Assembly (NCBI RefSeq): GCF_001428895.1
Contig: NZ_LMJA01000033.1
Coordinates: 1 to 64,000, forward strand
Length of the DNA: 64,000 nt
DNA from: Mycobacterium sp. Root265
GTDB lineage: Bacteria; Actinomycetota; Actinomycetes; Mycobacteriales; Mycobacteriaceae
Direction of reading: 5' to 3'
This document shows, in pieces, positions 18,456 to 28,337 of the stretch. A program made the translations under genes and the position numbers. Position 1 is the first letter of the stretch. Every line of letters starts with the position of its first letter. The notes beneath the pieces were generated by a model. The model saw only the letters and a list, made by a program, of their open reading frames with translations, was not told the origin of the DNA and ran no database searches.

Positions 18456-18890
18456 CCGTGCCCCGTCGGCCTTGCCGGCGGCGATGACATTGGCCGCCTT
18501 CATCACCTGACCCATCTGCCGAACCCCGGGCCGCTCACCGAGTTCCTCGGCGACCTGGGCCAGCGCGGTGTCCACCACGTCGGCCAGCTCCGCATCGGTC
18601 AACGGAGTGGGCAGGTACTCGTCGATGATGCGCGCCTCGGCGTGCTCATTGGCGGCCAGCTCGCCGCGCCCGTTCTGGGTGTAGATCTCGGCGGCCTCGC
18701 CGCGCTTCTTCGCCTCCCGCGCCAACACCTTGAGCACATCCTCGTCGGACAGCTCGCGCGCCTGCTTGCCCGAAACCTCTTCGGACTGGATCGATGCAAG
18801 CAACATGCGCAGCGTCGCCGTACGCAGTTTGTCCTGGGCCTTCATCGCCGCCGTCAGGTCGGCACGCAACCTGTCCTTCAATTCCGACAT
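18426..18890 (-). CDS. GatB/YqeY-domain protein (Rv3688c-like)
   Basis: A 154-residue YqeY protein: MSELKDRLRADLTAAMKAQDKLRTATLRML, then EYLPTPLTDAEL and GVRQMGQVMKA. The domain also forms the tRNA-contacting tail of GatB in the Asp/Glu-tRNA amidotransferase; free-standing YqeY is of uncertain role. I used the ATG at 18890 because it gives the conserved N-terminus; a longer frame has no family support. Convergent with the three-helix gene and divergent from the next membrane protein, 34 bases away. Confidence 0.92.
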   Translation of the reverse strand: MSELKDRLRADLTAAMKAQDKLRTATLRMLLASIQSEEVSGKQARELSDEDVLKVLAREAKKRGEAAEIYTQNGRGELAANEHAEARIIDEYLPTPLTDAELADVVDTALAQVAEELGERPGVRQMGQVMKAANVIAAGKADGARLSAAVKARL

Positions 18891-18924
18891 GGCTGCGACG
18901 CTACGCCAATGACAGGATGGAGCC

Positions 18925-19974
18925 ATGAGTAGTGACGCAGGCGGGTACCACCCGTACTACCCGCCACCGCCCTACCAATCGCCGTACAACCCGCTTCCGA
19001 TCAAGCCCGGCATCATCCCGCTGCGCCCGCTGAACCTGTCCGACATCTTCAACGGCGCCTTCGCATATATCCGGGCCAACCCGAAGACCACCCTGGGCGT
19101 CACGACGATCGTCGTCGTCATCGCCCAATTGCTGGCGCTGCTGCTGCAGTTCGGGCCCCTGGCGACCAGCGGCATTCTGGAGCCCCCGAATCTGACCGGC
19201 CCGGATCCCGACGTCTCGATCCTGGTCGGGTCGGTCCTCGGCGCGCTCGCCGGTGGTCTGGCCACCTGGATCTCGATGATCCTGCTGAGCGGACTGCTCA
19301 CCGTCATCGTGGGCCGGGCGGTGTTCGGCTCGCCCATCACCATCGGCGAAGCGTGGCAGCGGGTGAAGAGCAGGCTGGTCGCCCTGCTGGTCTACACCGC
19401 CCTGGAATCGCTGGGCGTGGTCCTGTTGGTGGCGGCGGTGGCCGGAGTCATCACGGCGGTCGCCTTCGCCTTGAACGGCTGGTTCGCGTTCGCGGTCGGC
19501 CTCCCGTTGGTGCTCGGTTCGATTGTGGCGCTGGCGTTCCTCTTCACCAAACTCAGCTTCGCTCCCACCCTCATCGTGCTGGAGCGACTCCCCGTCATCG
19601 CCGCGATCGAGCGGTCTTTCGCCCTGGTGCGCAACGACTTCTGGCGAGTTCTCGGCATCCGGCTGCTGGCCGTGCTGGTCGCCGGGCTGATCTCCGGGGC
19701 GGTCGCCATGCCCTTCAGCCTCGGATCGCAGGCCCTGATCATCATGGGCGGCTCGGCCGGCACCGCACTCGCGGGGCTGGCGCTCGCCTCCATCGGCGGC
19801 GCGATCGGGCAGATCCTCACCGCCCCGTTCACTGCCGGGGTGGTGGTGTTGCAGTACACCGATCGCCGCATCCGCGCCGAGGCCTTCGACCTCGTGTTGC
19901 AGACCGGCGCCGGTATCGGTCCGGCCTCACCCGCCGATTCCACCGACTACCTGTGGCTGACCCGCCGGCCCTGA
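18925..19974 (+). CDS. polytopic membrane protein with Pro/Tyr-rich N-terminus (Rv3689-like)
   Basis: A 349-residue protein whose first ~35 residues are Pro/Tyr rich (YHPYYPPPPYQSPYNP), followed by a short conserved LRPLNLSDIFNGAFAYIRANPK and six or so transmembrane segments. This matches the family of actinobacterial membrane proteins related to the glycerophosphodiester phosphodiesterase membrane domain; no catalytic domain is present. It starts the Rv3689-Rv3693-like operon and precedes the DUF4129 gene by one base. GGAG is placed well before the ATG. Role unknown. Confidence 0.85.
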   Translation: MSSDAGGYHPYYPPPPYQSPYNPLPIKPGIIPLRPLNLSDIFNGAFAYIRANPKTTLGVTTIVVVIAQLLALLLQFGPLATSGILEPPNLTGPDPDVSILVGSVLGALAGGLATWISMILLSGLLTVIVGRAVFGSPITIGEAWQRVKSRLVALLVYTALESLGVVLLVAAVAGVITAVAFALNGWFAFAVGLPLVLGSIVALAFLFTKLSFAPTLIVLERLPVIAAIERSFALVRNDFWRVLGIRLLAVLVAGLISGAVAMPFSLGSQALIIMGGSAGTALAGLALASIGGAIGQILTAPFTAGVVVLQYTDRRIRAEAFDLVLQTGAGIGPASPADSTDYLWLTRRP

Positions 19975-19975
19975 C

Positions 19976-20575
19976 GTGACCGGTATCAACATCGACAGCG
20001 ACGCCGCGCACGATGCTGCCCAGCGCGAGCTCGGCAAGCCCATCTACCCCCGGCCCTCGCTGACCGAACAACTGATGGCCTGGCTCGACGAGATCCTCTA
20101 CAAGGTCTTCACGAACGGATCATGGTTACCCGGCGGCTGGATCACCCTGGCGCTGCTGCTGACGGTCCTCGCCGTGGCGGTCTTCGTGGCGATCCGCGTC
20201 GCCCGGCACACCATGCGGACGAACCGCGGATCGGCGCAATCGCTGTTCGGCGGCCATGACCTCAGCGCCGCGCAGCACCGTGCCGAAGCCGAGAGGTCTG
20301 CCGCACAAGGTGATTGGGCATTGGCGATCCGGCACCGGTTGCGCGCGGTGGCGCGGGGGCTCGAGGAGACGGGCATCCTGGACCCAATTCCCGGACGCAC
20401 CGCGACCGAACTGGCCCGCGACGGCGCGGCCGCGCGACCCGACCTGCAATCCGAGTTCCGTCATGCCGCAGACACATTCAACGATGTCAGCTACGGGGAA
20501 CTTCAGGGCACCGAGACCGAGTACCGCCAGATCGCCGAGTTGGACCAAAATGTGCTCCGGGCGGTCCAGGCGTGA
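19976..20575 (+). CDS. DUF4129 membrane protein (Rv3690-like)
   Basis: A 199-residue protein with one transmembrane segment (LALLLTVLAVAVFVAI) and a cytoplasmic DUF4129 domain: AERSAAQGDWALAIRHRLRAVARGLEE, PGRTATELARD and ADTFNDVSYG. In other bacteria DUF4129 sits at the end of transglutaminase-like proteins found with MoxR and DUF58, the same company as here. The GTG start follows the previous stop by one base; its own stop overlaps the next GTG. Confidence 0.87.
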   Translation: MTGINIDSDAAHDAAQRELGKPIYPRPSLTEQLMAWLDEILYKVFTNGSWLPGGWITLALLLTVLAVAVFVAIRVARHTMRTNRGSAQSLFGGHDLSAAQHRAEAERSAAQGDWALAIRHRLRAVARGLEETGILDPIPGRTATELARDGAAARPDLQSEFRHAADTFNDVSYGELQGTETEYRQIAELDQNVLRAVQA

Positions 20576-21671
20576 CACGACAACGCTGGCGGACGGCACG
20601 CTGGGTCCTGTTGGCGCTGTTGGTGATTACGCTGGTGTCCACGCTCAGCACCTACCTGACCGCACCGCGCCCGGGCGGACCGATGGAGGCCGGCTCGACC
20701 TCTCCCGACGGTGCGCACGCGCTGGTCACCCTGCTGGAGGACCACGGCGTCGACGTGGTGGTCGCCGAGGACGTCAATGATGTTGCCGCGGCAGCCCGTC
20801 CGGACACGTTGATCCTCATCGCCCAGACCTTCTTCCTGCTCGACGAGGACGGCCTGAACACGCTGGCCGATCTTCCCGGTGATCGGCTACTGGTCGCCCC
20901 CTCCGCACGCACCCGGGAACGACTGGCGCCGACGATCCGGCTGGACGGTTCGGTCCAGTTCGGCGGCCCACCGGGTTGCGATCTGCGCGAGGCCGTGACA
21001 TCGGGTGACGTGCAGTTCGGCATCAGCGACAGCTACCGCAGCGACGGTGATCTGCCGGTCGCCCGCTGCTATGACGGTGCGCTGGTGCGCTTCACCGAAT
21101 CCGGGCGCACCACCACCGTGGTCGGCAGCTCGGACTTCATGACCAACGCAGGCCTGCTCGGTGTGGGCAGCGCGGCGCTGGCGATGAATCTGGCCGGCAC
21201 CCACGACCGGGTGATCTGGTACGCACCGCAGCGCCTGCAGGGTGAATCGTCCGGGGAGGCATCGCTGTTGGATCTGGCACCGAGCCAGGTCGGCTGGGCG
21301 GTACTGCAGTTGTGCCTGGCGGTGGCGCTGGTGGCCTGGTGGCGCGGGCGCAGGCTGGGGCCGCTGGTCGCCGAGCGCCTACCCGTCGTGGTGCGGGCAT
21401 CGGAGACGGTGGAGGGCCGGGCCCGGCTGTACCGCGCGCACCGCGCACGCGACCGCGCGGCCGACGCCCTGCGCACCGCGACACGTGCCCGCCTGCTGCC
21501 GCGGCTGGGCCTCGGACGCACCGCGGCGCCGTCGGCGGTGACCGCGGCTGTCGCCCAACGTATCGGCCGGGACTGCGGCACCGTGCTGTTCGGGCCGGCC
21601 CCCGGCACCGACGCCGAACTTCTCGAACTCGCCCACCAACTCGATGATCTCGAAAGGCAGGTCGCACAGTC

Positions 21672-21675
<4 letters not shown>
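20572..21675 (+). CDS. DUF4350 membrane protein (Rv3691-like)
   Basis: A 367-residue protein: N-terminal transmembrane segment (WVLLALLVITLVSTLSTYL), an extracytoplasmic DUF4350 domain starting SPDGAHALVTLLEDHGVDV, then a second membrane segment near residue 245 and a basic cytoplasmic tail. It lies in the coupled chain DUF4129-DUF4350-MoxR-DUF58 with four-base GTGA overlaps at both ends. The complex is thought to be a MoxR chaperone system acting at the envelope; the exact job is unknown. Confidence 0.87.
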
Positions 21676-22633
<958 letters not shown>

Positions 22634-22637
<4 letters not shown>

Positions 22638-23956
22638 TCCTGACCGGCCGGGCCTGCCTGCTGGCGCTGATCGGCATCCTGCCGATCGCGGTATCACCTT
22701 GGCCTGCGGTCACTTTCGTCATCGTGCTGGCGGTGATCGCCACCGCACTGATCGTCGACACCGCCCTGGCGGCCGCCCCGGGGCGGCTGGTCCTGGCCCG
22801 CTCGGGTGATACCTCGGCACGGCTGGGACAGGCGATAGACATCCACCTCGAGGTGCACAATCCGGGGTCACGGCGGCTGCGCGGGCAGATCCGCGATGCC
22901 TGGGCGCCCAGCGCCCGCGCGTCTCCGCGCACCCGGCCCGTCGACGTTCCGGCCGGCGGGCGGGCGCGTCTGGTCACCACCTTGGCGCCCGTGCGGCGTG
23001 GTGACCAGGATGGCGCCCAGGTCACCGTGCGCGCCGTCGGCCCGCTGGGGCTGGCCGGGCGGCAACGCTCCCACGACGTGCCCTGGCAGGTGCACGTGCT
23101 GCCGCCGTTCCTGTCGCGCAAGCACCTGCCCTCGCGGCTGGCCAAACTGCGCGAGCTCGACGGGATGGTGCCGATCCTGATTCGCGGACAGGGCACCGAA
23201 TTCGATTCGTTGCGTGAGTATGTCGTCGGCGACGATGTGCGATCCATCGACTGGCGCGCGACGGCCCGGCGGGCCGATGTGGTCGTGCGCACCTGGCGTC
23301 CCGAACGCGACCGGCGGGTGGTCATCGTGCTGGATACCGGCAGGACATCGGCGGGCCGGATCGGGGTGGACCCACTGTCGTCGGATCCCGCCGGCTGGCC
23401 GCGGCTGGACTGGTCGATGGATGCGGCACTGCTGCTTGCGGCATTGGCCGCCCGGGCCGGAGATCACGTGGATTTTCTTGCCCACGACCGGGTCTCCCGG
23501 GCCGGGCTGTTCAACGCGTCCCGCCGCGAACTGCTCGCCCAGCTGGTGACGGTGATGGCGCCGCTGCAGCCCGCACTCGTGGAGTCCGATGCCACCGCGA
23601 TGGTCGCCGCTGTCCAGCGCCGGGTGCGCCGCCGGGCGCTGGTCGTCCTGCTCACCGACCTCAACGCCTCAGCTCTCGACGAGGGATTGATGAGCGTGCT
23701 GCCGCAGTTGTCCGCCAAGCATCAGGTGATGCTGGCGGCGGTCTCCGATCCGCGGGTGGACGCACTGGCGGCCGGCCGCGCCGATGCGGCGCAGGTGTAC
23801 GACGCCGCGGCGGCAGAACGCTCCCGCAATGAGCGGCACACGATCGCCACCCGGCTGCGCAACCACGGCGTCGATGTCATCGACGCGCTCCCCGAGCAAC
23901 TCGCACCGGCGCTGGCGGACCGCTACCTGGCCATGAAGGCCGCCGGGAAGCTCTAA
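22634..23956 (+). CDS. DUF58 vWA-like protein (Rv3693-like)
   Basis: A 440-residue protein: two short membrane segments at the N-terminus, a beta domain, then the DUF58 signature LREYVVGDDVRSIDWRATAR near residue 195, followed by a von Willebrand A-like fold with VVIVLDTGR. DUF58 proteins are the usual partners of MoxR ATPases. The GTG overlaps the moxR2 stop. The 3' end overlaps the convergent SpoIIM-like gene by four bases. Confidence 0.91.
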
Positions 23957-24945
23957 CCGGTGGGCACCACGTCGGGTGCATCGTCGAGGTCACCGGTCTC
24001 CCCGGCTCGCGAGGCCTTGCGCCCGAAGTGGAACACATAGGCCAGGAAGGCGATCTCGGCGGCCACACCGATCGCGATGCGGGCATACGTCGGCAGCGGT
24101 GACGGCGTCACCAGCGCCTCGATCAACCCGGATATCAGCAGCACCACGACCAGTCCGCCGGCCACCGAGACCACGGCGCGGCCCCGCTCGGCCAGCACCT
24201 GCGCGCGCGGGCGGTCCCCCGGTGCGATCACCGACCAGCCCAACCGCATACCGGCCGCCGCGGCCAGGAACACCGCCGTCAACTCCAGCAGGCCGTGCGG
24301 GGTGAGCAGCCCGAGGAACAGGTCGCCCTTGCCGGCACCGAACATCAGGCCCCCGGACACCCCGACATTGGCGGCGTTCTGGAACAACACCCAGGGGATC
24401 GGCAGGCCCAGCAGGACGGCGAAGGCGATGCACTGCGCGGCCACCCACGCGTTGTTGACCCAGACCTGCAGCCCGAACGACCCGGCCGGGTTCTCGCTGT
24501 AGTACGACTCGAAGTCGTGGTTGATCAGCTGCTCCAGCTCGGCCGGTGTGCCCAGGGTCGCGCGCACCTCCGGGCTGCCGGCCACCCAGAAGCCGATCAC
24601 GATCGCGACGACCAGAAAGCTCAGCGCCGAACCCAGCCACCAGCGCCGGCAGTCGTAGGCGACGACCGGGAACGAGACCGTCCAGAACCGGACGAATTCG
24701 CGACCCAGCGGGGCGTGCGCACCGGTGACGGCGGCGCGCGCCCGCGCGACCAGACCCGAGAGCCTGCCCACCAGGACGGCGTCACCGGTCGCGCTGCGCG
24801 CCATCGAAAGATGGGTCGACACCCGCTGATACAGGTCGACCAACTCGTCGACCTCGGCGCCGGTCAGCCTGCGGCGGCGCTTGACCAACTGCTCGAGGCG
24901 GTCCCAGGTCGGGCTGTGGGCGAGCACGAACGCGTCGACATCCAC
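23953..24945 (-). CDS. SpoIIM-like membrane protein (Rv3694c-like)
   Basis: A 330-residue stage II sporulation protein M-family membrane protein with about five transmembrane segments. The conserved LTPHGLLELTAVFLAAAAG and the WSVIAPGDRPR block are visible. Mycobacteria do not sporulate in the Bacillus way; the family is kept next to RDD and MoxR clusters and probably has an envelope role. GTG start; divergent from the RDD gene with a 27-base gap. Confidence 0.9.
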   Translation of the reverse strand: MDVDAFVLAHSPTWDRLEQLVKRRRRLTGAEVDELVDLYQRVSTHLSMARSATGDAVLVGRLSGLVARARAAVTGAHAPLGREFVRFWTVSFPVVAYDCRRWWLGSALSFLVVAIVIGFWVAGSPEVRATLGTPAELEQLINHDFESYYSENPAGSFGLQVWVNNAWVAAQCIAFAVLLGLPIPWVLFQNAANVGVSGGLMFGAGKGDLFLGLLTPHGLLELTAVFLAAAAGMRLGWSVIAPGDRPRAQVLAERGRAVVSVAGGLVVVLLISGLIEALVTPSPLPTYARIAIGVAAEIAFLAYVFHFGRKASRAGETGDLDDAPDVVPTG

Positions 24946-24972
24946 GGTTCAGATCCTAGTAGCGTTTATCTC

Positions 24973-25737
24973 ATGGTCTTCCAGCCAGAACCCGTGGTGA
25001 CCGGTGATGCCGTCCAGCTCGAGGTGTCGATCGCCCAGCTGCCGGTGCGTGCCGCGGCGGCCCTGATCGACGTCGCGGTGATGGCCACCGGTTACGGGGT
25101 GCTGGCCGTGTTGTGGGCGCTGACGTTGTCCGAGCTGGACCCGGCGCTTTCGGCCGCGGTGCTGCTGATCTTCATGGTGCTGGTCCTGGTCGGGTATCCG
25201 GTGGTGTTCGAGACGGCCACCCGTGGCAGATCGCTGGGCAAGATGGCCCTGGGACTGCGGGTGGTCTCCGATGACGGTGGCCCGGAGCGGTTGCGGCAGG
25301 CGATTTTTCGTGCTCTGTCCAGCGTCATCGAGATCTGGATGCTGACCGGCGGGCCTGCGGTGATCTGCAGCATGCTCTCACCGCGGGGTAAGCGCATCGG
25401 CGACGTGTTCGCCGGCACCATGGTGATCAGCGAGCGCGCCCCGAAGCTGAACCCGCCGCCGATGATGCCGCCGGAACTGGCCTGGTGGGCGGCGAGCCTG
25501 CAGCTGTCCGGCCTGGCCGGCGAGCAGGCCGATATGGCACGGCAGTTCCTGTCCCGGGCCGGCCAGCTGGAACCCGGTATGCGCGAACAGATGGCACACC
25601 GCATCGCCGGTGACGTGGTGGCGCGCATCGCTCCTGCGCCGCCGCCCGGTGCGCCGCCCGAGTACGTGCTGGCCGCGGTGCTCGCCGAACGGCACCGCCG
25701 CGAGTTGGCGCGGTTACAGGCCAGACCTCTCGCCTGA
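24973..25737 (+). CDS. RDD-family membrane protein (Rv3695-like)
   Basis: A 254-residue protein with three transmembrane segments and the RDD landmarks VRAAAALIDVAV, TRGRSLGKMALGLRVV and GKRIGDVFAGTMV, followed by a long cytoplasmic tail. The ATG at 24973 is preceded by TAGCGT seven bases upstream and no ribosome site, suggesting leaderless translation from a promoter shared with the divergent SpoIIM-like gene. The frame is open much further upstream but that part is antisense to the SpoIIM gene. Confidence 0.9.
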   Translation: MVFQPEPVVTGDAVQLEVSIAQLPVRAAAALIDVAVMATGYGVLAVLWALTLSELDPALSAAVLLIFMVLVLVGYPVVFETATRGRSLGKMALGLRVVSDDGGPERLRQAIFRALSSVIEIWMLTGGPAVICSMLSPRGKRIGDVFAGTMVISERAPKLNPPPMMPPELAWWAASLQLSGLAGEQADMARQFLSRAGQLEPGMREQMAHRIAGDVVARIAPAPPPGAPPEYVLAAVLAERHRRELARLQARPLA

Positions 25738-25769
25738 CCCAAAATGGGACATGAGTGTCCCATTTTGGG
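25738..25769. promoter_or_regulatory. perfect palindromic operator of lfrR-lfrA
   Basis: CCCAAAATGGGACA and TGTCCCATTTTGGG are exact reverse complements (14 bp each) around TGAG. The site starts directly after the RDD gene stop and ends 23 bases before the lfrR ATG. The probable -10 (TACAGT, 25780-25785) places the -35 region inside the right arm, so a bound TetR dimer pair would block RNA polymerase. Confidence 0.8.
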
Positions 25770-25792
25770 ATATTGGTGCTACAGTTGGCGCC

Positions 25793-26356
25793 ATGAGTGT
25801 CCTTGATATGGGTGAAACGGGTGCGCGTGGCCGCACCCGTCGCGCCATCATCGAGGCCGCCATCTCGGTCCTCACGGACAAGCCGGCGGCCACGCTGACC
25901 GATATCGCCGAGGTCGCCGGCGTCGGGCGCAGCACGCTGCACCGCCATTTTCCCGAGCGCAGCGATCTGCTCCGCGCGGTGGCCATCCAGGTGCACGCCG
26001 CCAGCAATGCGGCCATCGAAACGGCCGACCCGACCTGCGGCCCCGTGCACGCCGCACTGCGCCGGGTGGTGGAATCCCAGCTCGACCTCGGCCCGATCGC
26101 GCTGTTCATCTACACCGAACCATCGATCCAGGCCGATCCCGAACTGGCCGCCCACCTCGACACCGGGGACGAGGCGATCGCCGAGATCCTCGCGCGCGCA
26201 AGCGCGGACAAGCCGGAGTACCCGCCCGGATGGTCGCGACGGGTGTTCTGGTCACTGCTGCTGTCGGGCTACGAAGCCATGAAGCAGGACCGCACACCGC
26301 GACACCAGATCGTCGACGCCATCATGAGCAGCCTCACCGAAGGAACCATCAAATGA
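25793..26356 (+). CDS. lfrR: TetR-family repressor of the LfrA efflux pump
   Basis: A 187-residue TetR regulator. The helix-turn-helix is TLTDIAEVAGVGRSTLHRHFPERSDLL, and the ligand domain contains RRVVESQLDLGPIALFIYTEPSI and RRVFWSLLLSGYEAMK, close to M. smegmatis LfrR as I remember it. The ATG is seven bases from TACAGT and has no ribosome site. A perfect palindrome stands upstream and the efflux gene overlaps its stop by four bases (ATGA), so it most likely represses its own operon and is released by cationic dyes or fluoroquinolones, as known for LfrR. Confidence 0.9.
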   Translation: MSVLDMGETGARGRTRRAIIEAAISVLTDKPAATLTDIAEVAGVGRSTLHRHFPERSDLLRAVAIQVHAASNAAIETADPTCGPVHAALRRVVESQLDLGPIALFIYTEPSIQADPELAAHLDTGDEAIAEILARASADKPEYPPGWSRRVFWSLLLSGYEAMKQDRTPRHQIVDAIMSSLTEGTIK

Positions 26357-27891
26357 CCACCCGGTCGGTCACACCGCCGACAACCACACCGCGACGCTCC
26401 TGGATAGCGCTCGCGGTCCTCACCCTGCCGGTGATGCTGATCGCGATCGACAACACGGTCCTGGCGTTCGCGCTCCCCGCGATCGCCGAGGACTTCCGGC
26501 CCGCGGCATCCACCCAGCTGTGGATCGTCGACGTGTATTCGTTGGTGCTGGCGGCGCTGTTGGTCGCCATGGGCAGCCTCGGTGACCGCATCGGCCGGCG
26601 CCGATTGCTGATGATCGGCGCCGCCGGGTTCGCGATCGTGTCCGCGGTGGCGGCCTTCGCACCCAGCGCCGAGATGCTGGTGCTCGCGCGCGCCGTGCTC
26701 GGCTTCTTCGGCGCCATGCTCATGCCCTCGACGCTGTCGCTGATCCGCAACATCTTCACCGAGGCGTCGGCACGCCGGTTGGCCATCGCCATCTGGGCGT
26801 CGTGCTTCACCGCCGGATCGACTCTCGGGCCGATCGTCGGCGGTGCGCTGCTCGAGCACTTCCATTGGGGTTCGGTCTTTTTGATCGCGGTCCCGATCCT
26901 GCTGCCGCTGCTGATTCTGGCCCCGAAGCTGGTGCCGGAGTCCCGCGACCCGAATCCGGGCCCGCTCGACCTGTTCAGCGTGGTGCTGTCCTTCGTGGCG
27001 ATGCTGCCGCTGGTCTGGGCGATCAAGACGGCCGCGCACGACGGTCTGTCCGTACTCGTCGCGACCGCGGTTGTGGTGGGCATCGGCGCGGGCGTGCTGT
27101 TCGTGCGACGCCAGAACCGCAGGCCCATACCGATGCTCGATATGGAGCTGTTCCGCTCCGGGCCGTTCACCTCGTCGGTGCTGGCGAACTTCCTGTCGAT
27201 CGTCGGGCTGATCGGGTTCATCTTCTTCGTATCCCAGCACCTGCAGTTGGTGCTCGGGTTGAGCCCGCTGGCGGCCGGCCTGGTCACCCTGCCAGGCGCT
27301 GTGGTGTCCATGATCGCGGGTATCTCGGTGGTCAAGGCGGCCAAGCACTTCAGCGCGCAGGCTCTGATCGTCTTCGGCCTGGTGTTCGTCGCTGCCGGCT
27401 TCATCTTGATCCTGCTGTTCCGTCACGATCTGTCGGTAGGCGCGATCATCGTGTCGTTCATCGTGCTCGAACTCGGTGTCGGTGTCTCGCAGACGATCTC
27501 GAACGACACCATCGTGGCCTCGGTGCCGGCCGCGAAAGCCGGAGCCGCGTCCGCCGTTTCGGAGACCGCATACGAACTGGGCGCAGTGGTGGGAGCGGCG
27601 ACGCTCGGCACCATCTTCACGGCGTTCTACCGAACCAACGTCGAGGTGCCTGCCGGCCTGACGCCCGTTCAGGCCGGCGACGCGGCCGAAAGCATCGGTG
27701 GCGCGACCGCGGTGGCGCGCGAACTGCCCGCACCGACCGCCGAGAAGCTGCTCGAATCCGCGCATACCGCTTTCGATTCGGGGATCGCTCCGACCGCGAC
27801 CCTCGCGGCGACGCTGGTCCTCGCCGCCGCGGTGATCGTCATCGTTGCGTTCCGGCGATCACCAGCAGCGCCCCTCCCAGCAGACCGGTGA
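26353..27891 (+). CDS. lfrA: DHA2-type multidrug efflux pump LfrA
   Basis: A 512-residue, 14-segment major facilitator of the drug:H+ antiporter-2 group. AIDNTVLAFALP (motif D1), GSLGDRIGRRR (motif A) and SASCFTAGSTLGPIVGG-type motif C (seen as CFTAGSTLGPIVGGALL) are present. The sequence is very close to M. smegmatis LfrA, which gives low-level intrinsic resistance to fluoroquinolones, ethidium and acriflavine. The ATG overlaps the lfrR stop, so both are made from one mRNA. Its 3' end overlaps the convergent DUF1772 gene by 53 bases. Confidence 0.92.
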   Translation: MTTRSVTPPTTTPRRSWIALAVLTLPVMLIAIDNTVLAFALPAIAEDFRPAASTQLWIVDVYSLVLAALLVAMGSLGDRIGRRRLLMIGAAGFAIVSAVAAFAPSAEMLVLARAVLGFFGAMLMPSTLSLIRNIFTEASARRLAIAIWASCFTAGSTLGPIVGGALLEHFHWGSVFLIAVPILLPLLILAPKLVPESRDPNPGPLDLFSVVLSFVAMLPLVWAIKTAAHDGLSVLVATAVVVGIGAGVLFVRRQNRRPIPMLDMELFRSGPFTSSVLANFLSIVGLIGFIFFVSQHLQLVLGLSPLAAGLVTLPGAVVSMIAGISVVKAAKHFSAQALIVFGLVFVAAGFILILLFRHDLSVGAIIVSFIVLELGVGVSQTISNDTIVASVPAAKAGAASAVSETAYELGAVVGAATLGTIFTAFYRTNVEVPAGLTPVQAGDAAESIGGATAVARELPAPTAEKLLESAHTAFDSGIAPTATLAATLVLAAAVIVIVAFRRSPAAPLPADR

Positions 27892-28285
27892 CGGTGCGGA
27901 CGTGGTTCCACGCGGTCCACGGCCCCAGGTAGGACGCCCAGTCCAGACCGGCTTCCAGGCGGTTGTTCAACGGCACGTTGAAGGCGATGGTGATGACCGT
28001 CGGCAGCAGCGCGAGCACCGCACCCGCCAGGAGACAGCCGTCCCGGTTGATGACGGCGATGACGCCGAGCACGAGCGCCAGCACGCCGGTTCCGAGGAAC
28101 AGCACCAGGAATGGGGCGTTCGCCTGGGCCTCGGCGTTGATACCGCGCATCGTCACCGCGGCTTCAACAGGGTCGGTGCGGTCCAGTCCGCGCATGACGA
28201 ATGTCGAGAACGCGTAGAAAAGGCCGCCGACCGCCGCGCTGCACACGGCAGTCACGGCGGTCAGGGCCAGGACAGGGTTGGTCAT
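27839..28285 (-). CDS. DUF1772 (anthrone-oxygenase-like) membrane protein
   Basis: A 148-residue protein with four transmembrane segments. N-P-V-L-A-L at the start, YAFSTFVMRGLDR after the first segment and NVPLNNRLE followed by W-x-x-W-N-H-V-R-T at the end are the DUF1772 pattern. Fungal relatives act as anthrone oxygenases; the bacterial members are uncharacterised. Its end is antisense to the last 53 bases of lfrA. Confidence 0.88.
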   Translation of the reverse strand: MTNPVLALTAVTAVCSAAVGGLFYAFSTFVMRGLDRTDPVEAAVTMRGINAEAQANAPFLVLFLGTGVLALVLGVIAVINRDGCLLAGAVLALLPTVITIAFNVPLNNRLEAGLDWASYLGPWTAWNHVRTVTGLLGGALLVIAGTQR

Positions 28286-28286
28286 G

Positions 28287-28331
28287 CGAGTAGTCTCCCC
28301 CGCCGACCGGCGAGGGAGACCACTCGTTTTT
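28287..28331 (+). terminator. strong hairpin followed by T5
   Basis: CGAGT-A-GTCTCCC pairs with GGGAGAC-C-ACTCG and an inner CGCC/GGCG closes the stem on GACC; TTTTT follows on the plus strand. It would stop readthrough from lfrA before the gjpA-like gene, and on the minus strand it forms a hairpin in the leader of the DUF1772 gene. Confidence 0.55.
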
Positions 28332-28337
28332 GTGCGA

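Noticed and set aside
26269-27765. 498-codon minus-strand open frame opposite lfrA
   Set aside because: Arg/Gln/His-rich antisense composition with no domain; lfrA has all transporter motifs.
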